In this document: in pieces, positions 59,760 to 64,000 of the stretch
Numbering within the stretch: position 1 is the stretch's first letter
How the letters are laid out: each line of letters begins with the position of its first letter
Origin: Lycium barbarum
Lineage: Eukaryota; Streptophyta; Magnoliopsida; Solanales; Solanaceae
Length of the DNA: 64,000 nucleotides
Reading direction: 5' to 3'
NCBI RefSeq assembly: GCF_019175385.1
Contig: NC_083341.1
Span: 87,632,321-87,696,320 of the forward strand
The notes under the pieces: model-generated
What the model saw: only the letters and a program-made list of their open reading frames with translations
Database searches by the model: none
What the model was told of the DNA's origin: nothing
Program-made: the position numbers and the translations under genes

Positions 59760-62700
59760 TGCTACACCCCATAGTTTCATATGTTGAGATTCGAGCTACC
59801 TTTCAGGAAATATGTGAGCTTATATGTGTTTAACTTATGGTTATAAGGATTTAATTTCATATAGTAAGCTATGAAATGATTGAAGGGCAAGTGAATTAAG
59901 GAAATTAAATTTGTTAGAACTTGGAAGAAAATATGAGGGGCAATTTCGGCCCATATTGGAGAAAGAAAATCTTTTAGTAGATGAGGAGTTTTGAAGCAAA
60001 GTAAAATCCTAAAATAAAGTTCGTCGAGTCTAGTTTCCAACGAAATAAACCGCTCGTCGATACGATATCGGAGAAGAGAATTATGGACGTTACAAGTTCA
60101 GCTGACCGAGCAGAAATGCATGCTACAGTAACTGCTATAGTACAGACCTGCAACACTGCTGCTACAGTACCCGAACCACACCTATAAATACCTCTCTAAC
60201 CCATTAAGTTTCATGATATTTCACCATGTTCTCACCCTCCACTCTTCCTGAGAACTCTTTGGAGTTCTATAACTTTCCTTAACTTTCTATAATTTTCCCT
60301 AATCTTCCATTATACTCCATAATCTTTCATAACCTTTCCAAATCATTAAGAGAGAATATTAACATCAAAACCCCAAGGAAAATTTATGGAAGATAATTGC
60401 TCTTGATTCATCTTAAGGTGGTGTTGAACTTGATCTGGGAAAGGGTGAATAAAGTGAAGTTCTTCTACTATAAGGTATGTTGTTGCTATTATTTACATGA
60501 TTAAGATGATATAAAGGTTTAGCAATTCTTGGAAAGGAAATTATCATGGAGAAAAATCATAAAGAGTTGAATATAATTCTTTGATTATGGAATTATGGAT
60601 GTTGTTATGGTTGGTTTGAATATTGGAGAAACATAAAGTATGTTCTTGCTATTATTTACATGATTAAGATGATATAAAGGTTTAGCAATTCTTGGAAAGG
60701 AAAGAATCATAGGAGAAAAATCATAAAGAGTTGAATATAATTCTTTGATTATGGTATTATGGATGTTGTTATGGTTGGTTTGACTATTGGAGAAACATCG
60801 CGTGGGATGTTTTATGAAATATATTGGTATTGATATGGTTGTTGATGTTGTTGGTATTGTTTGGGAATTCTTTTGGTATTTGGAGGAGGTAAAGAATATA
60901 GGGGAAATGCTGTAGAAATTTCGGCAGATTCTAGAAAGATTTATTTGAAGGACTAAGATAAGTGTATGATGGTGAGCCTAATAATTGTATGAACGATGAT
61001 ATATGTAGATTAAAAGTCAGGAGATAAGTGTGAAGGTCAAGGAGCAAGATTCCAGGTATGTTGAGGCTAAACCTTCCTTTCTTAAGGCATGATTCCTTTG
61101 TTGTGAACCTATACATGATACCTTCAATAACCGCGTTTCCAAAAGTACCAAAGCTTACAGTTCCCGATGTTCTTGTGATATCCTTGAGCTTGTTTCATGG
61201 CTATTGATGTTATTCATTGATGTTGATCTCATCTTATGACTTTGTTCCTCCAAGGTGAGATGTGTTCATGATGACGGTTCTATAATAATAATCTAATGAG
61301 TTTAGGAACAGGTTCTTAAGGGATGTTTTATAGGACATGAATAGAGTGCTAGTAGAGGATCCCTAATGAGGTATTTAGTGTTCGAAGAGAGGTTTATGTT
61401 GTATCTTAGGACATGGTTAATGTTTAGTCAAGTGGGAAGAAATACTAATAGCCTGAGCTGTGCTTATAAGTCTTATGTGATTATGTAGATCCTACGAGTT
61501 AAGTGATGACCACGGGAAGGACATAGAGATTACTTGTAGATGTTTAGTTATGGTGTTGATCATAATTAACTGCTGCCGGTTGGGCAGTTACCACTGATCA
61601 GTTGGGCAGTTAGTATAGGATGATTAGTAAGATAAGGGCATAGTACTGTATATAGATATGATTAAGCATGCGAGAGTATAGAGGAACATGTATCATATAT
61701 GGATCGGGTTGCACACCGCAACACATGTTCTGATAACGTTTGATGATAAGGTAACCAGGACTATGGTAGGGTATACAAACCTAGTAAAAATTGCAAGAAG
61801 ATGAAGAGGTATGTATACATATGATAGATTTCCATCGGTAGTTTAGAAATGCCAGGTTGATTCTTATTCTTCTCATCTTCACTATATGGCTATTTTGTTG
61901 CACTTTTCGCCTTGTATACTCAGTATATTGCTCGTACTGACATCCCTTTGCTGGGAGCGTGCGTTTCATGCCCGCAGGTCTTGAGATACAGCTTGACAGA
62001 TCTTTCAGTAAGGATACCAACTCAGCAGGCAGAGTCGTGGCGCTCCACTTGCTTCGGAGTTGCCCTGTGAGTCAGCATGGCTGCATATGCATTTGCATGG
62101 GTATGGTAGGGCCCTGTTCCAGCCACTTTATGTCATGTAATCCTGTAGAGGCTCATAGACAAATATGCACAGTTAGATATATTATAAGTATCTCGACTTA
62201 TACTATGTTGTATCATTATTATGGATAGCCTTACCGGCACATGCACTCGAGATTAGTTTGAAGACGTAAGTATGTTATCTTTTGTGCTTGTGCCCCTATG
62301 GCTTATAGTACCTTGGTCTTATGTTGCCTTTCAAGATACAGAAAACGTGAGTTACAGTTTGGTTCGAATGTTAAACTCTCAGGGATCTTATGAAAATTTC
62401 GGCAGAGCTTTCTCTGTAATTGCAATACTACCAACCTGTCTAGCGGTAAACCAACAACACAATGCCACACAGGGATATAAGAATCAGTAATAACTACGGC
62501 CCCAATAATAGTAACTGGCAATATACATGCATACCTAAAGGCCATGGCGACTCTATCTGAACCTCATTTGGTAATAGAAAAAAATGCGGCTATATGAACC
62601 TCAAATCTCTGTATACTATCGTTGCCAATATACTCTATATAATAAGGAAGCCCTCATCAATGTCTATCTCATTGAGTGACGTGCATCAATATTTTGCCTT

Positions 62701-62975
62701 TTCTAACAAATCATATCCCTTCTGAAGGAGTCATCGTCAACCTATAAAACAACAGAAATCGGGATTGAGGTTTTACACCCTATGACTAAGCTCTATAGCA
62801 CGATTTACGATACAAAGAAGGGTAACCATCCTGATTGCCATGCAGCCTCCTGTTTATAAGTGTGGCACGCTTCACACCCATAAACAAGACTCTACTGGAC
62901 ACGGCTCATAGACCAACCCTAGGACGAACTGAGAGTTTAACATTCGAGGACGAATTTTTTTAAAGGGGGGAAGGA
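59760..62975 (+). repeat. tandem unit 4 (3,216 bp)
   Basis: Starts TGCTACACCCCATAG (two changes from the other copies). Its distal part shares derived bases with unit 2 rather than unit 3. No coding content. Confidence 0.93.
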
Positions 62976-64000
62976 TGTTACACCCCGTAGTTTCATATGT
63001 TGAGATTCGAGCTACCTTTCAGGAAATATGTGAGCTTATATGTGTTTAACTTATGGTTATAAGGATTTAATTTCATATAGTAAGCTATGAAATGATTGAA
63101 GGGCAAGTGAATTAAGGAAATTAAATTTGTTAGAACTTGGAAGAAAATATGAGGGGCAATTTTGGCCCATATTGGAGAAAGAAAATCTTTTAGTAGATGA
63201 GGAGTTTTGAAGCAAAGTAAAAGCCTAAAATAAAGTTCGTCGAGTCTAGTTTCCAACGCAATAAACCGCTCGTCGATACGATATCGGAGAAGAGAATTAT
63301 GGACGTTACAAGTTCAGCTGGCCGAGCAGAAATGCATGCTACAGTAACTGCTATAGTATAGACCTGCTACACTGCTGCTACAGTACCCGAACCACACCTA
63401 TAAATACCTCTCTAACCCATTAAGTTTCATGATATTTCACCATGTTCTCACCCTCCACTCTTCCTGAGAACTCTTTGGAGTTCTATAACTTTCCTTAACT
63501 TTCTATAATTTTCCCTAATCTTCCATTATACTCCATAATCTTTCATAACCTTTCCAAATCATTAAGAGAGAATATTAACATCAAAACCCCAAGGAAAATT
63601 TATGGAAGATAATTGCTCTTGATTCATCTTAAGGTGGTGTTGAACTTGATCTGGGAAAGGGTGAATAAAGTGAAGTTCTTCTACTATAAGGTATGTTGTT
63701 GCTATTATTTACATGATTAAGATGATATAAAGGTTTAGAAATTCTTGGAAAGGAAATAATCATAGGAGAAAAATCATAAAGAGTTGAATATAATTCTTTG
63801 ATTATGGAATTATGGATCTTGTTATGGTTGGTTTGAATATTGGAGAAATATAAAGTATGTTCTTGCTATTATTTACATGATTAAGGTGATATAAAGGTTT
63901 AGCAATTCTTGGAAAGTAAAGAACCATAGGAGAAAAATCATAAAGAGTTGAATATAATTCTTTGATTATGGCATTATAGATGTTGTTATGGTTGGTTCGA
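62976..64000 (+). repeat. tandem unit 5, cut by the window end
   Basis: First 750 bp match unit 3; from ~63735 several private differences appear. The array therefore continues or ends beyond the window. Confidence 0.92.

Larger units (their letters stand above)
47189..64000 (+). mobile_element. LTR cluster: inverted pair plus 3,216-bp tandem array
   Basis: One LTR family (TGTTACACCCCGTAG start) occurs as a plus copy (47189), a minus copy (to 52687) and plus copies starting at 53328, 56544, 59760 and 62976, exactly 3,216 bp apart. Only ~0.6 kb of internal sequence separates them, with no gag or pol. This is a product of LTR recombination and unequal exchange, and it continues past the window. 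The left junction lies in a LINE. Confidence 0.9.

Noticed and set aside
47206..63256. Repeated ~87-aa, 80-aa and 89-aa open frames recurring every 3,216 bp
   Set aside because: Recurrence only reflects the tandem units. The frames cross LTR promoter, leader and hairpin modules, occur on both strands and lack domains.
1..64000. tRNA, rRNA, riboswitch or organelle/bacterial-type operons
   Set aside because: No cloverleaf with A/B boxes, no ribosomal sequence, no Shine-Dalgarno-linked gene runs seen; the tRNA-like words found are retroelement primer binding sites.

Overview
The window is plant nuclear DNA, most likely from a Solanaceae dicot. The evidence is the large family of Ty3/gypsy LTRs that run TGTTACACC...GGGTCGTGACA, Tat-type gag fragments, Tourist and Mutator elements, LINE 3' ends, and one ordinary two-exon plant gene. 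It looks like gene-poor, repeat-dense (probably pericentromeric) chromatin. I found no tRNA, rRNA, CRISPR or bacterial-type features. All calls come from reading the sequence; family names are from memory and were not searched.

Layout. 1-5627: 5' part of a minus-strand Ty3/gypsy element (one LTR, PBS, gag-protease-RT, start of RNase H) inserted in an older LTR relic (5628-6195). 6196-7890: AT-rich decayed DNA. 7891-8606: a Mutator-like element with a perfect 9-bp target duplication. 9139-10429: the only recognisable host gene, an OXIDATIVE STRESS 3-like gene on the minus strand, with a Tourist MITE in its intron and a frameshift in exon 2. 10561-12499: intergenic. 12500-45708: a nested block. 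A MITE holds an ~8.2-kb non-autonomous Tat-like retroelement (12520-45069; LTRs, PBS, gag, protease, antisense ORF, PPT), which was hit by four solo LTRs, two of them carrying further solo LTRs. The deepest chain is MITE > retroelement > solo LTR G > solo LTR E > solo LTR F. Target duplications delimit each insertion. 45709-47188: two LINE 3' ends. 47189-64000: one LTR family as a large inverted repeat followed by a tandem array of exactly 3,216-bp units that runs off the window.

Common design. The TGTTACACC...GGGTCGTGACA LTRs (called B, C, D, F, G, H, K, L and the array) differ in sequence but share an order of parts in transcript direction. First comes a family-specific cluster of short palindromes just upstream of a TATA-like box. 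Next, usually 220-290 nt later, is a splice-donor-like AAG|GTRA site, then a second conserved donor-like box, a hairpin-forming minisatellite, a block of up to five consecutive hairpins showing paired substitutions, and the LTR 3' end. In element L a strong acceptor lies two bases before the gag ATG, so the donor would define a ~2-kb leader intron that removes the hairpins and the PBS from gag mRNA but leaves them in genomic RNA. This modular, apparently spliced leader is the most interesting system in the window.
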